64,000 bases of DNA, taken from Paenibacillus larvae subsp. larvae. Its GTDB lineage: Bacteria > Bacillota > Bacilli > Paenibacillales > NBRC-103111. Both the position numbers and the translations under genes were made by a program. Numbering within the stretch: the first letter of the stretch is position 1; each line of letters opens with the position of its first letter. Where the stretch lies: positions 4,097,501 through 4,161,500 of the forward strand of contig NZ_CP019687.1 of the NCBI RefSeq assembly GCF_002003265.1, written 5' to 3'. Of the stretch, positions 34,907-43,016 are shown in pieces. The notes under the pieces are model-generated. The model was given only the letters and a program-made list of their open reading frames with translations, was not told where the DNA came from and searched no databases.

Positions 34907-35793
34907 AAATTGCTGTTATCGGGGTCGGCCTGATCGGAGGATCGCTGGCCCTTTCCATGAAAGGTAAACACGGAGTTGCCGTAACCGGCTTTTGCCATGA
35001 CGGGCAGACAGCGGAGCGTGTCCGGCGCCGGCAGGTGACAGACCATGTGACCACTTCCCTGCAGGAAGCCGTGGAAGATGCAGATGTCATTTTCCTAAGT
35101 GTTCCTGTCGGGTTATTATCTTTTTACATGGAACAAGTATTAGGGTGTAATCCAAAACCAGGATGCATCATAACTGATGTGGGCAGTACAAAAGCTTCCA
35201 TTGTAGAAGCTGCAGAAAAGTTGAACATGACCGGTGTACATTTTATCGGGGGGCATCCGATGGCCGGTTCGGAACGTTCAGGGGTAGAAGCAGCTACTTC
35301 CTACCTGTTTGAGAATGCGTACTACGTGTTGACACCACTTCCGGGAACGCCAGAAACGGCAATTGAACGGCTATCGGAAATCATCGGTTGGACCAAGGCA
35401 AAGGTCATTCAGGTTGAAGCGGCCCGTCATGATGATATTGTCGGCGCGATCAGCCACCTTCCTCATGTTATTGCAGTAGCACTCGTCAACCAGATCCGCA
35501 AGTACCATGAAGCAGATGACTTATATAAAGTGCTGGCAGCCGGCGGTTTCCGGGATATCACACGAATCGCTTCGAGTGATCCGCAAGTATGGAGAGATAT
35601 TTTGCTTAATAACAGAGAGATCGTACTCAAATTGCTGAATGATTGGGATTATGAGCTTTCTCACTTTAGGCAATTGCTGCTTGAATGTGATGGTGAAGGA
35701 ATTCAAAATGAATTCAAATCCGCAGGAGAATTTCGCTCCTCTGTTCCGGAAAGACGCAAAGGTATGATTTCTTCTTTTAAGCCGGCAGTATGA
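34903..35793 (+). CDS. tyrA: Prephenate dehydrogenase lacking the C-terminal ACT domain
   Basis: A 296-residue protein with a Rossmann start (IAVIGVGLIGGSLALSMK), GSTKASIVEAAEKL, FIGGHPMAGSERSGVEAA, AISHLPHVIAVAL and GGFRDITRIASSDPQVWRDIL. It oxidises prephenate to 4-hydroxyphenylpyruvate. The B. subtilis enzyme is ~70 residues longer, with a regulatory ACT domain; here the frame stops after ERRKGMISSFKPAV, in the linker. No ACT-like sequence is found in the other frames downstream. It overlaps hisC by ATGA. The EPSP synthase gene that often ends this operon is not present. Confidence 0.92.
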   Translation: MKIAVIGVGLIGGSLALSMKGKHGVAVTGFCHDGQTAERVRRRQVTDHVTTSLQEAVEDADVIFLSVPVGLLSFYMEQVLGCNPKPGCIITDVGSTKASIVEAAEKLNMTGVHFIGGHPMAGSERSGVEAATSYLFENAYYVLTPLPGTPETAIERLSEIIGWTKAKVIQVEAARHDDIVGAISHLPHVIAVALVNQIRKYHEADDLYKVLAAGGFRDITRIASSDPQVWRDILLNNREIVLKLLNDWDYELSHFRQLLLECDGEGIQNEFKSAGEFRSSVPERRKGMISSFKPAV

Positions 35794-35886
35794 AATTCAC
35801 AAATGAATAACAGGTCGTCCTAAAACACGGAAAACATTAACAAGTTTATGAAAAAAAGGACGGGAAAGCGATTTCGAAAAAAAGTG

Positions 35887-35915
35887 TTGACAGATTGAAA
35901 CCGTATTCATATAAT
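35887..35915 (+). promoter_or_regulatory. Perfect consensus sigma-A promoter
   Basis: TTGACA (35887-35892), 17-bp spacer, TATAAT (35910-35915). It drives the candidate small RNA that ends at 35995. Confidence 0.9.
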
Positions 35916-35921
35916 AAAAGT

Positions 35922-35995
35922 ACAGTATGGTTTCTCTCCACTCCTATCCGATAATCGCACAATGTGCAGCCACCTTTGATAAGGTGGTTTTTTTT
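35922..35995 (+). ncRNA. Candidate small RNA or terminated leader, ~75 nt
   Basis: The promoter above would start near 35922, and the transcript meets an intrinsic terminator CCACCTT-TGAT-AAGGTGG-T8 (35970-35995). Between them is a pyrimidine-rich single strand (TTTCTCTCCACTCC) and a small hairpin GCAC-AAT-GTGC. No ORF or Shine-Dalgarno is present. It could be a trans-acting sRNA or a constitutively terminated leader of the gene at 36113. Not matched to a known family. Confidence 0.55.
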
Positions 35996-36112
35996 GCTTA
36001 GGAACGAAAGAGAAGAAAGTCTTGGATTTCCCGCGAACTTTAAGATAAGATAATAAAAAGGCATAGAAGAATCCTGGACGGGTTCATAAATATTGGGAGG
36101 GAACAGACACAA

Positions 36113-36709
36113 GTGACGACAATCGGTTTTATCCGGCACGGAATTACAGAGTGGAACCGACTTGGGAGAATTCAGGGGGTTATGGATATTCCGTTGAATG
36201 ATGAAGGACGGGAACAAGCCCGTAAATTGGGCAATCGCCTGAAGCATGAAAATTGGGATGGCATTATTAGCAGTGACTTGCGCAGAGCCAAAGAAACTTC
36301 GGAAATTATTTCCCAGCTCTCCGGGATCCCCGTCCTAGAGTATGACAAGAGGCTCAGGGAACGCTTTTTCGGAGAAGCAGAAGGCACTACCCTGGAGGAA
36401 AGAGAAGAACGTTGGGGATCTGAATGGAGAAATGCCGGCATTGGAGTAGAGACAGATGAAGCATTGTTACAACGCTGGGATGATTTTACTGAAACACTTT
36501 TTAAGAAATACCCGGAGAGACGTATTCTGCTTGTAAGTCACGGTTCATTTATAGGAACGATTTTAAAAAGACTCGAGATTGAACAGCCTGGGAATTGGCT
36601 GACCAACACGTCACTGACGTGTCTGCAAAAAAAAGAGAACACGTGGGAATGTACCTTGTATAACTGCTCTTCGCATTTGAACGATTCTGCCAAAACAGAA
36701 AGAGTATAA
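36113..36709 (+). CDS. Histidine phosphatase (phosphoglycerate mutase-like) family protein
   Basis: A 198-residue branch-1 histidine phosphatase: IGFIRHGITEWN holds the RHG phospho-acceptor, LRRAKETSEIIS the second Arg, the acidic LRERFFGEAEG segment, and LLVSHGSFIGTIL the second His. Substrates in this family range from 3-phosphoglycerate to alpha-ribazole phosphate and cannot be fixed from sequence. GTG 36113 follows GGGAGGGA. Terminated at 36730. Confidence 0.85.
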   Translation: MTTIGFIRHGITEWNRLGRIQGVMDIPLNDEGREQARKLGNRLKHENWDGIISSDLRRAKETSEIISQLSGIPVLEYDKRLRERFFGEAEGTTLEEREERWGSEWRNAGIGVETDEALLQRWDDFTETLFKKYPERRILLVSHGSFIGTILKRLEIEQPGNWLTNTSLTCLQKKENTWECTLYNCSSHLNDSAKTERV

Positions 36710-36729
36710 TCATGGGGCTTGGCCCGCCA

Positions 36730-36766
36730 GACTTTTAGGAACGCCTGTATCCTAAGAGTCTTTTTT
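36730..36766 (+). terminator. Intrinsic terminator
   Basis: GACTTTTAGGA (36730-36740), 9-nt loop, TCCTAAGAGTC (36750-36760), T6. Confidence 0.9.
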
Positions 36767-36779
36767 ATGCGAATTTAAG

Positions 36780-36794
36780 TTATGAAATTGATTT
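36780..36794. repeat. Single end of the 15-bp inverted-repeat element
   Basis: TTATGAAATTGATTT matches 14 of 15 bases of the element right end (854-868), and the preceding TAAG is also shared (TAAGTTATGAAATTGATT). No partner end is found nearby, so it is a solo or decayed copy. Confidence 0.55.
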
Positions 36795-36800
36795 ATGAAC

Positions 36801-36821
36801 GAATATTTTCAGAAAATATTC
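36801..36821. promoter_or_regulatory. Perfect dyad upstream of the 36888 gene
   Basis: GAATATTTTC, one base, then its exact reverse complement. It is AT-rich, 67 bp before the start of the next gene, and has no T run, so an operator is as likely as an RNA hairpin. Confidence 0.4.
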
Positions 36822-36887
36822 CCATAATGGTTACTAGCAAAGCCGCACTGACAAGCACCAAATGCAAGTGGAAAGGAAGTAGAAACC

Positions 36888-38018
36888 ATGAATTTGGCGG
36901 ATATGCTAAGCTATGCCGATATCCAGGAGTTGAAAAAAATCGCTTCTACTTACTCTTGTGAATGCAATAGCCATTCCAAGAATGAGCTGATCCAATCAAT
37001 TCTCAGTACGGTAAACCGCAGGGAGGTTTTTGAAGAGCGAATCAGCCGGTTAAGTATGGAAGATATCCGTTTTTTAAATTCACTGCTCTATGATCGGCGG
37101 AATTCATTCAGCATGGAAGAGCTTATCGCCCGTGTCCAGCAGACCAAATTTTCCGGGGAAGAGCAAAAAGACATCCAGCCCAGGGAAATGATTCTTAAAT
37201 TTAAACAGCATGGCTGGCTATTTCACGGGTTCTCCCAGCAGACCAAATGCTTGTTTCAGGTTCCTACCGATCTGAAGAAAAGGTTCAATGCCGCTCTTGC
37301 TAAAAAATTCGGATCTTCGCTTGTAACAACAGGCAAGCCCAACGTTTACAGGGATGAGCAAACACTTTTTCAACAGGACATTCTTGCGGTGCTGCGGTTT
37401 TTCTCCATGAATGAAATTCCTTTAACGGGCGAATTATTCTTGTACAAAAGGCAGCTTCAGCATTTGCTGGATTTGCTTTCTGTTGAGGAAAAGGGCGTTC
37501 CGAAAGGGGCGTGGAGATTCGGATACGGACGTAAATGTAAAGAATACCCTGACCGCTTTTCGCTGATTTATGACGTCTGTTACTTTGACCGCCTAATTGC
37601 CGAGGAGGGGGGCAGGGTGATAGTGACCGAAAAAGGGAAGGAATTGCTGGAATCAGGGAGCAAACCGGACATCACAGAGATTTATAAGATTTGGCTCAGA
37701 CTTTACAAAAATCCGGTCCCTAACATCCAGTCTCTGGTTCACTGGATAGACACACTGGCGGCTGAGTGGGTGACGGTATCCTCTTTGCAGCTGGTTTTAG
37801 TCCAGCTTATCCGTCCGTTTTACTACGATTCGGCGGAGTCAATCTTTCACCAAAGACTTGTTCGGATGATGATGCATCTTGGTTTTGTTCAGCTTGGGGA
37901 AGATGATAAATATGGACAGGTTATAAAAATGACTCCGCTTGGTCATGCGGTTATTCAAGGCATCTATGTTGCAGAGGAAGACTACATACAACTAAGAACG
38001 GACCCTAATAAGATTTGA
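36888..38018 (+). CDS. Conserved hypothetical protein, helical, possible winged-helix
   Basis: A 376-residue soluble protein. The N-terminus (MLSYADIQELKKIASTYSCECNSHSKNELIQSIL) looks like a SAP/LEM-type small helical module. The middle has several helices and FSQQTKCLFQVP. The C-terminal half has MTPLGHAVIQG, reminiscent of winged-helix ends in helicase-associated proteins. No catalytic motif is visible. GAAAGGAAG precedes ATG 36888. I do not recognise a named gene; it occupies the ypiA/ypiB position of the Bacillus map but does not resemble them. Confidence 0.65.
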   Translation: MNLADMLSYADIQELKKIASTYSCECNSHSKNELIQSILSTVNRREVFEERISRLSMEDIRFLNSLLYDRRNSFSMEELIARVQQTKFSGEEQKDIQPREMILKFKQHGWLFHGFSQQTKCLFQVPTDLKKRFNAALAKKFGSSLVTTGKPNVYRDEQTLFQQDILAVLRFFSMNEIPLTGELFLYKRQLQHLLDLLSVEEKGVPKGAWRFGYGRKCKEYPDRFSLIYDVCYFDRLIAEEGGRVIVTEKGKELLESGSKPDITEIYKIWLRLYKNPVPNIQSLVHWIDTLAAEWVTVSSLQLVLVQLIRPFYYDSAESIFHQRLVRMMMHLGFVQLGEDDKYGQVIKMTPLGHAVIQGIYVAEEDYIQLRTDPNKI

Positions 38019-38076
38019 CGAATTACTCCGCACCTACTAAGATGAGAGAAATTCATCTAGAAGGAGTGTGGTAGAG

Positions 38077-38598
38077 ATGCTGCACAAGTATAATGCCCAA
38101 TTTCCAAGCCTGGCTGACGACGTATTTTTGGCTCCGGGCTGCCAAATCATCGGGGATGTAGCCTTGGGAGAGCAAGCATCCGTCTGGTACAACGCAGTAC
38201 TACGGGGAGACATGGCTCCCATCAGGATCGGGAAAAGAAGCAACATTCAGGACGGCTGCATCGGACATGTTAATACGGGACAGCCCCTTATTTTGGACGA
38301 CGATGTCTCCGTCGGCCACGGGGCTATCATACACGGATGCCGGATAGGTAGAGGCACATTAATCGGTATGGGGGCTATCGTCCTGAACGGTGCTGAAATT
38401 GGTGAATATGCTTTAGTAGGGGCCGGTTCACTTGTCACGGAGGGAACACAAATTCCTGATTATACCTTAGCGCTGGGAACGCCGGCAAGAGTAGTGCGAG
38501 AACTGACAGACAAAGACCTTGAACGGATGAAACGCACTACGGCAGCCTATGTGGAAAAAGGGAAGGAATACAGGTTGGGGCAAGCCGGAACCGACTGA
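38077..38598 (+). CDS. Gamma-class carbonic anhydrase-like hexapeptide repeat protein
   Basis: A 173-residue left-handed beta-helix protein (hexapeptide repeats with IGDVALGEQ, IGKRSNIQDG, IGRGTLIGMG, IGEYALVG). The three zinc-ligand histidines of gamma carbonic anhydrases appear in CIGHVN and VGHGAIIHG. The family often acts as a CO2 hydratase, but acetyltransferase-like roles are also known. ATG 38077 is used; the GTG at 38068 is too close to AAGGAG (38061-38066). Confidence 0.88.
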   Translation: MLHKYNAQFPSLADDVFLAPGCQIIGDVALGEQASVWYNAVLRGDMAPIRIGKRSNIQDGCIGHVNTGQPLILDDDVSVGHGAIIHGCRIGRGTLIGMGAIVLNGAEIGEYALVGAGSLVTEGTQIPDYTLALGTPARVVRELTDKDLERMKRTTAAYVEKGKEYRLGQAGTD

Positions 38599-38649
38599 TC
38601 TGCCACTGCTCCTCAGGAAGGCGCGGACGATACTTTGGAGGTTAGTCCT

Positions 38650-38835
38650 ATGGGAAAAATGAATGTATACAACGATGCAATGCTGACTCTTTTTGCTGAG
38701 ATGATTCTGGATGAGGCCATACGCAAAAGAAAAGAGAGTCATCTCTACCAACAAATTGATAGTGCCTTAGCCGAGGGGGATGAAGCTGCCTTTCTAGCCT
38801 TAACGGCCGAATTGAAATTGATTCAGAATCCCTAG
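38650..38835 (+). CDS. IDEAL domain protein
   Basis: A 61-residue protein whose C-terminal half (LYQQIDSALAEGDEAAFLALTAEL) fits the IDEAL domain (Ile-Asp-x-Ala-Leu). The N-terminus MNVYNDAMLTLFAEMILDEAI is a helix. The IDEAL domain occurs alone or at the end of YpiB/ComK-related proteins in Bacilli. GGAGG (38637-38641) is 8 nt before ATG 38650; the upstream in-frame TTG 38635 is not used. Confidence 0.78.
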   Translation: MGKMNVYNDAMLTLFAEMILDEAIRKRKESHLYQQIDSALAEGDEAAFLALTAELKLIQNP

Positions 38836-38880
38836 GGTAACGCACGGGTAGTCCAGGAGCGATTCCGGGGCCTTGGGAAC

Positions 38881-38920
38881 AACAAAAAGACATATGACCA
38901 GGTTCATATGTCTTTTTGTT
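38881..38920. terminator. Long perfect hairpin terminator, bidirectional
   Basis: A 17-bp perfect stem (38881-38897 with 38904-38920), loop CCAGGT; the arm ends with T5GTT on one strand and starts with AACA5 on the other. Confidence 0.85.
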
Positions 38921-38949
38921 ATGATTGTTTTCGCAATTTCTTTCTGCCT

Positions 38950-38962
38950 GAATCAATTTCAT
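38950..38962. repeat. Single left end of the inverted-repeat element
   Basis: GAATCAATTTCAT matches the first 13 bases of the element end (816-828), then diverges. It sits in the 230-bp gap between the hairpin at 38881 and ypiF. Confidence 0.5.
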
Positions 38963-39150
38963 TAACCAGGGGAAATACAAGTTCCCAAATTGGCTCTTTA
39001 GTACAAGATATGAAAAAAACTCACTACCCCTGTTTAAATTTTCCTCATGGATGCCCGCAAGGTGTTATGATGGGATTGAAAGAACAAACAGAAATGGCTA
39101 TGGTGTTCTTTTTGGGACAGCACCAGGCAAAGAAAGTGAGTGAAGGTGTA

Positions 39151-39603
39151 GTGAAATTTAGTGAAATTGAACAAGATCAATGGTCTTCGGTCAAGGAATA
39201 TTTTGATACCGCCCTTTTACCGGTTACGGGCTTAAAGGGAAACGAACAGCCATGGGAAGTGACCAAGGCGCTGGAAGAGCTCAGGGATGCCCTGGACTTC
39301 CTGGAAATACCATACAAAGGACGGACTGTGACCTATCCTTCTATTCATTTTATCAACGAGGAGAACGGGGAGTCGGCTATTAACACATGTTGCCGCCGGC
39401 TTAAAGAAGCGGGTTTTTCTTACGTGGTGGTGGTTACCGCCAATGAAGATTTGGCTTCTTTGCATTTAGCAGAGGCAGACCTGCTTTTTTTCCTGAATTC
39501 TTCCAAATCGGGAGTAAATCCCGAAGAATACAAAAATGAAATTGCTCTAAAGGTCCAACAGCTATGGTTCGGGTCCAATAAATGCTATATTATAACCAAA
39601 TAA
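39151..39603 (+). CDS. ypiF: YpiF-like protein (DUF2487)
   Basis: A ~150-residue protein beginning VKFSEIEQDQWSSVKEYFDTALLPVTGL and ending WFGSNKCYIITK. It has the mixed alpha/beta pattern of DUF2487 and lies directly upstream of qcrA, like B. subtilis ypiF. The open frame extends to 38908, but no family similarity is evident before residue 82, and a promoter or other signal probably lies there. GTG 39151 has a poor, close Shine-Dalgarno (AAGGTG), so the start is uncertain. Function unknown. Confidence 0.65.
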   Translation: MKFSEIEQDQWSSVKEYFDTALLPVTGLKGNEQPWEVTKALEELRDALDFLEIPYKGRTVTYPSIHFINEENGESAINTCCRRLKEAGFSYVVVVTANEDLASLHLAEADLLFFLNSSKSGVNPEEYKNEIALKVQQLWFGSNKCYIITK

Positions 39604-39723
39604 TAAGAATAAATCAAGGATTTTTTACGTGATTAAATTACGATATTTCCACGTATATGTGACAAAATATTAAAATTTAGTGAAAAATGCCTCTGAAGCA
39701 GCCGGAATAAAGTGGTAATATTC

Positions 39724-39752
39724 TTGACGCTCCTATACCCATAGGATAATAT
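39724..39752 (+). promoter_or_regulatory. Sigma-A promoter for qcrABC
   Basis: TTGACG (39724-39729), 17-bp spacer, TAATAT (39747-39752), 105 bp before qcrA. The region just upstream is AT-rich and has an inverted ACGTG...CACGT pair (about 39627-39653) of unknown use. Confidence 0.65.
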
Positions 39753-39857
39753 TAGAAATGTCCTAGAATATGTTGTGTAATAAAATGTCGAACGAGACGT
39801 GATATAAAATTCGCCCTGGCTCCGGAAGTGGATGCTGCGAATTGTTAGGGGGGAAGT

Positions 39858-40412
39858 ATGCGAATGAAAGACCGCTTTGAGGCAAATGAGGAACAAACTG
39901 GAAGGAAAGCGACTACAAAACGCGAAATGTCCCGCCGCCAGTTTCTGGCTTATACGTTGGGCGGCACTGGAGGTTTCATGGCTGCCGGCATGATCGCTCC
40001 GATGCTTCGCTTTGCCGTGGATCCTGTTCTGAAACCAAAGGCCAAGGCCGAATGGATAAAAGTGGTTGAAGAGTCGAAAATTACTGAGGAACCGCAATCA
40101 TTTACATTTAAGGTTCATCAGGTGGACGGCTGGTACGAATCGGATCCCGAAATCACCACATGGATTGCCAAAGGCAGCGACGGACAAATCTTCGCGCTGA
40201 ATCCGACCTGCAAGCACCTTGGCTGTACGGTAGGATGGAACAACAACAAGGAGTATAAGGACCAGTATTTCTGCCCTTGCCACGGTGCGCATTATACAAA
40301 GGATGGCAAGAACCTGGCCGTAGCTCCTAAACCTCTTGACCAATATGATCTCAAAATTGAACAGGGCTTCGTCTATCTGGGTGAACTGAAAGCCAACAGT
40401 AGAGTGAAATAA
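39858..40412 (+). CDS. qcrA: Menaquinol-cytochrome c reductase Rieske iron-sulfur subunit
   Basis: A 184-residue Rieske protein. The N-terminus has a twin-arginine-type anchor (SRRQFLAYTLGGTGGFMAAG). The [2Fe-2S] ligands are in CKHLGC and CPCHGAHY. It accepts electrons from menaquinol in the bc complex. ATG 39858 or 39864 are both compatible with AGGGGGGAA. It is the first gene of qcrABC. Confidence 0.96.
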   Translation: MRMKDRFEANEEQTGRKATTKREMSRRQFLAYTLGGTGGFMAAGMIAPMLRFAVDPVLKPKAKAEWIKVVEESKITEEPQSFTFKVHQVDGWYESDPEITTWIAKGSDGQIFALNPTCKHLGCTVGWNNNKEYKDQYFCPCHGAHYTKDGKNLAVAPKPLDQYDLKIEQGFVYLGELKANSRVK

Positions 40413-40429
40413 GGGAGGCGTAACATCAG

Positions 40430-41101
40430 ATGTTAAAGAAAATGTATAACTGGATGGACGACCGTCTTGATATCACGCCGATGTGGAGAGACGTGGCTGA
40501 TCATGAAGTTCCGGAACATGTGAACCCGGCGCATCACTTCTCCGCCTTTGTCTATTGTTTCGGCGGGCTCACATTCTTCGTGACTGTCATTCAGATTCTA
40601 TCCGGTATGTTTTTAACAATGTATTATACTCCCGATATCATCAATGCCTACCTCAGTGTGGATTATCTCCAGCATAAGGTAGCATTCGGTGTGATTGTCA
40701 GGGGGATGCATCACTGGGGGGCTAGCCTGGTTATCGTCATGATGTTATTACATACACTTCGCGTCTTCTTTACCGGCTCATATAAGGCGCCCCGCGAGAT
40801 GAACTGGGTTGTAGGCATGCTGATTTTCTTTGTTATGCTTGGATTGGGTTTAACAGGGTACCTTCTCCCGTGGGATAACAAAGCGTATTTTGCCACGAAG
40901 GTAACGATGGAGATTGCCGCCTCTGTACCTTATCTAGGCCCCTATATCCAGACGTTCCTTCAAGGGGGCTCCATCGTGGGTGCTGAAACCTTGACGCGTT
41001 TCTTTGCCCTTCACGTGTTCTTCTTACCTGCGGTTTTACTTGCCCTGCTTGCCGGACACTTTATTATGATCCGCAGACAGGGGATTTCCGGACCGCTATA
41101 A
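40430..41101 (+). CDS. qcrB: Menaquinol-cytochrome c reductase cytochrome b subunit
   Basis: A 223-residue b6-type cytochrome with four membrane helices. Heme ligand histidines lie in MHHWGASLVIVMMLLHTLRVF and ALHVFFLP...AGHFIMI; LTGYLLPWDNKAYFATKV is the conserved loop. It is the short b6-like form expected in Bacilli, whose subunit IV part is in QcrC. GGGAGG precedes ATG 40430. Confidence 0.97.
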   Translation: MLKKMYNWMDDRLDITPMWRDVADHEVPEHVNPAHHFSAFVYCFGGLTFFVTVIQILSGMFLTMYYTPDIINAYLSVDYLQHKVAFGVIVRGMHHWGASLVIVMMLLHTLRVFFTGSYKAPREMNWVVGMLIFFVMLGLGLTGYLLPWDNKAYFATKVTMEIAASVPYLGPYIQTFLQGGSIVGAETLTRFFALHVFFLPAVLLALLAGHFIMIRRQGISGPL

Positions 41102-41134
41102 TGTGAATCTGAAGAATGAAAGGAGGGCCTTCTA

Positions 41135-42004
41135 ATGGCACATAGACATGATCCAAACGAGAAAGTCATCTATGTCGGAGACTCGCGTATCCGTAAAAAA
41201 ACTAGCAGGCCTGATCCAAGAGATTACTCAGCGTACCCGGGCAAATCGGAAGCGTTCATTCCTAACTTTTTATTGAAGGAATGGATGGTTGCCGTTGTAG
41301 TGCTTGTAGGAATCCTGGTGCTGGTCATGTCGGACCCGGCTCCGCTTGGCTATCCGGCTGATCCGAGGGCGAATATCATCCCGATGCCGGACTGGTATTT
41401 CTTGTTCCTGTATCAGTTTTTGAAATACCCGTATACATCTGACCAGTACATTGTTTTCGGTACGCTTCTTGTACCAGGTATTGCTTTTGGCGCTTTATTG
41501 CTGGCCCCTTTCCTCGATACGGGAAAAGAAAGGCGTTTTTATAGACGGCCTATTGCTTCCGGTCTAATGATTCTTGCTTTGGCTTCCTGTACTTACTTGA
41601 CCTGGGTTGCCTGGGACCATTATCAAAAAGAACTGGCAGAAACCGGAACCGTCCCCGATCATATTAAACGGGAAGAGGAGCGCAAAGCCGGAAATACAGA
41701 AGCTCCTAAGCCACAAGGAAAACAAGTCCTGCCCGCTATTGTTGCTGCTGATGATCCGGCTGCGGAGATTTACAAGAAGGCAACTTGTGTATCCTGTCAC
41801 GCCGCAGATTTAAAGGGCCAATCCGGTATCCCACCACTAAGGGGCATCGGAGACAAGCATAATAAGGATGAGATTTTGAATATTATCAAAAATGGCCAGG
41901 GCGGAATGTCTCCACAATATGAAGCTAATAAGTCTGCGGGACTTAGTGATGATGATATCGATAAGCTGTCCGATTGGCTGGCAAAACAGAAAAAAGGAAA
42001 GTAA
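41135..42004 (+). CDS. qcrC: Menaquinol-cytochrome c reductase cytochrome b/c subunit
   Basis: A 289-residue fusion of a subunit IV-like membrane part (three helices; PDWYFLFLYQFLKYP motif) with a C-terminal cytochrome c domain whose heme site is CVSCH (residues ~214-218) and whose likely distal Met ligand is in the GGMSPQY segment. This fusion is typical of Bacillus-type bc complexes. AAAGGAGGG precedes ATG 41135. Confidence 0.96.
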   Translation: MAHRHDPNEKVIYVGDSRIRKKTSRPDPRDYSAYPGKSEAFIPNFLLKEWMVAVVVLVGILVLVMSDPAPLGYPADPRANIIPMPDWYFLFLYQFLKYPYTSDQYIVFGTLLVPGIAFGALLLAPFLDTGKERRFYRRPIASGLMILALASCTYLTWVAWDHYQKELAETGTVPDHIKREEERKAGNTEAPKPQGKQVLPAIVAADDPAAEIYKKATCVSCHAADLKGQSGIPPLRGIGDKHNKDEILNIIKNGQGGMSPQYEANKSAGLSDDDIDKLSDWLAKQKKGK

Positions 42005-42148
42005 GATACAACCGAGTTTGCAGTCCTGAACGAGCATTTGCACTAAATCTCCCAAAGACAAGATTGACAATTTCATCTTTAAGTGAAATAAGCAAAATGA
42101 TAAAATAGGACCATATGGTAAAGGTTGTATTACTTTATCCTTTGGAGG

Positions 42149-42183
42149 AAGACTTGACCGCACAAGGGCGGTCAGGTCTTTTT
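42149..42183 (+). terminator. Intrinsic terminator after qcrC
   Basis: AAGACTTGACCGC pairs with GCGGTCAGGTCTT, loop ACAAGG, followed by T3-4. Confidence 0.85.
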
Positions 42184-42269
42184 AGAAATTAGGATGCAGG
42201 CATGTGCTTTGATCAAAAATTCATTTGCCCCTATAGGATAAAGGAAACTTGCGAGCAGGAGGAGCCCAG

Positions 42270-42965
42270 TTGGAGACCAAAAACCGAATTTCTTTTTTCT
42301 TCAGCCATTCTTTTTTGTGTAATCGAAATGTACTATGGCCATTGTTTGTATGTAATATGCTGGGTACAATCTATGGATTTGAATGGTACCGGTATCAATT
42401 AATCGAAACCATCCATACACAGCCAGCCTGGTTTGCCATTTTTGTGCCGGACAGTCCTACAGCCAGCCTGTTTTTTACTATCAGCGTTTGTTTTCTGTTT
42501 TGGGACCAGAACAAGGGGAAAACCGGGAAACAAACGGGTTCCGAAGATATCCCGTTAATCAGTCGCCATTCCGTATTGAGAGGGTTTGTAGATGCATTTG
42601 CCTTTATAACAAGTTACAAATATGGAATCTGGGCTGTAGCTATGATCTGGGCAGGAAATTGGAAAGGGCTTCCGCTGGTATGGCAGGATTGGATGCTGAT
42701 GGTTTCTCATTTGGCAATGACTATGGAAGTGTTTATATACGCGAAATGGATGAAGTTTACTTGGACGGGAATTCTACTTGCAGGCTCTTGGACACTGCTA
42801 AACGATTATATGGATTACCATTACGGGATCTTCCCTTCTTTATTTGTTTTGCTTCACCCGTATTTATCTATCATTCAGTGGTTTACAGTGGCACTAAGCA
42901 TTACGGGAATAGGCCTTGCAGTATTCGTTTTATTCAAGGCAAAAAAACACCAACGGGGGATGTAG
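42270..42965 (+). CDS. ypjA: YpjA-like membrane protein (DUF1405)
   Basis: A ~231-residue membrane protein with about six helices; conserved parts are NMLGTIYGFEWYRYQL, WFAIFVPDSPTASLFF and LNDYMDYHYGIFP. It matches DUF1405/YpjA and lies after qcrC as in B. subtilis. TTG 42270 is chosen because AGGAGGAG (42257-42264) is 5 nt upstream; the reading frame itself opens earlier. An overlapping frame at 42383 is a shadow. Confidence 0.82.
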   Translation: METKNRISFFFSHSFLCNRNVLWPLFVCNMLGTIYGFEWYRYQLIETIHTQPAWFAIFVPDSPTASLFFTISVCFLFWDQNKGKTGKQTGSEDIPLISRHSVLRGFVDAFAFITSYKYGIWAVAMIWAGNWKGLPLVWQDWMLMVSHLAMTMEVFIYAKWMKFTWTGILLAGSWTLLNDYMDYHYGIFPSLFVLLHPYLSIIQWFTVALSITGIGLAVFVLFKAKKHQRGM

Positions 42966-43016
42966 GTCTAAAAGCGGTGATCTCTCCATAAAATGATGTT
43001 AAAGGAGGGATGTCCA

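Noticed and set aside
39603-39857. Rex operator in the qcr promoter region
   Set aside because: TTGTGTAATAAAATG resembles only half of the TTGTGA-N6-TCACAA palindrome; no second half is present.
39633-40097. Minus-strand frame across the qcrA promoter and start
   Set aside because: It is a shadow of qcrA and covers its promoter.
42383-42991. 202-codon plus-strand frame overlapping ypjA
   Set aside because: The competing frame gives the DUF1405 hydrophobic pattern and has the Shine-Dalgarno; this one is its shadow.
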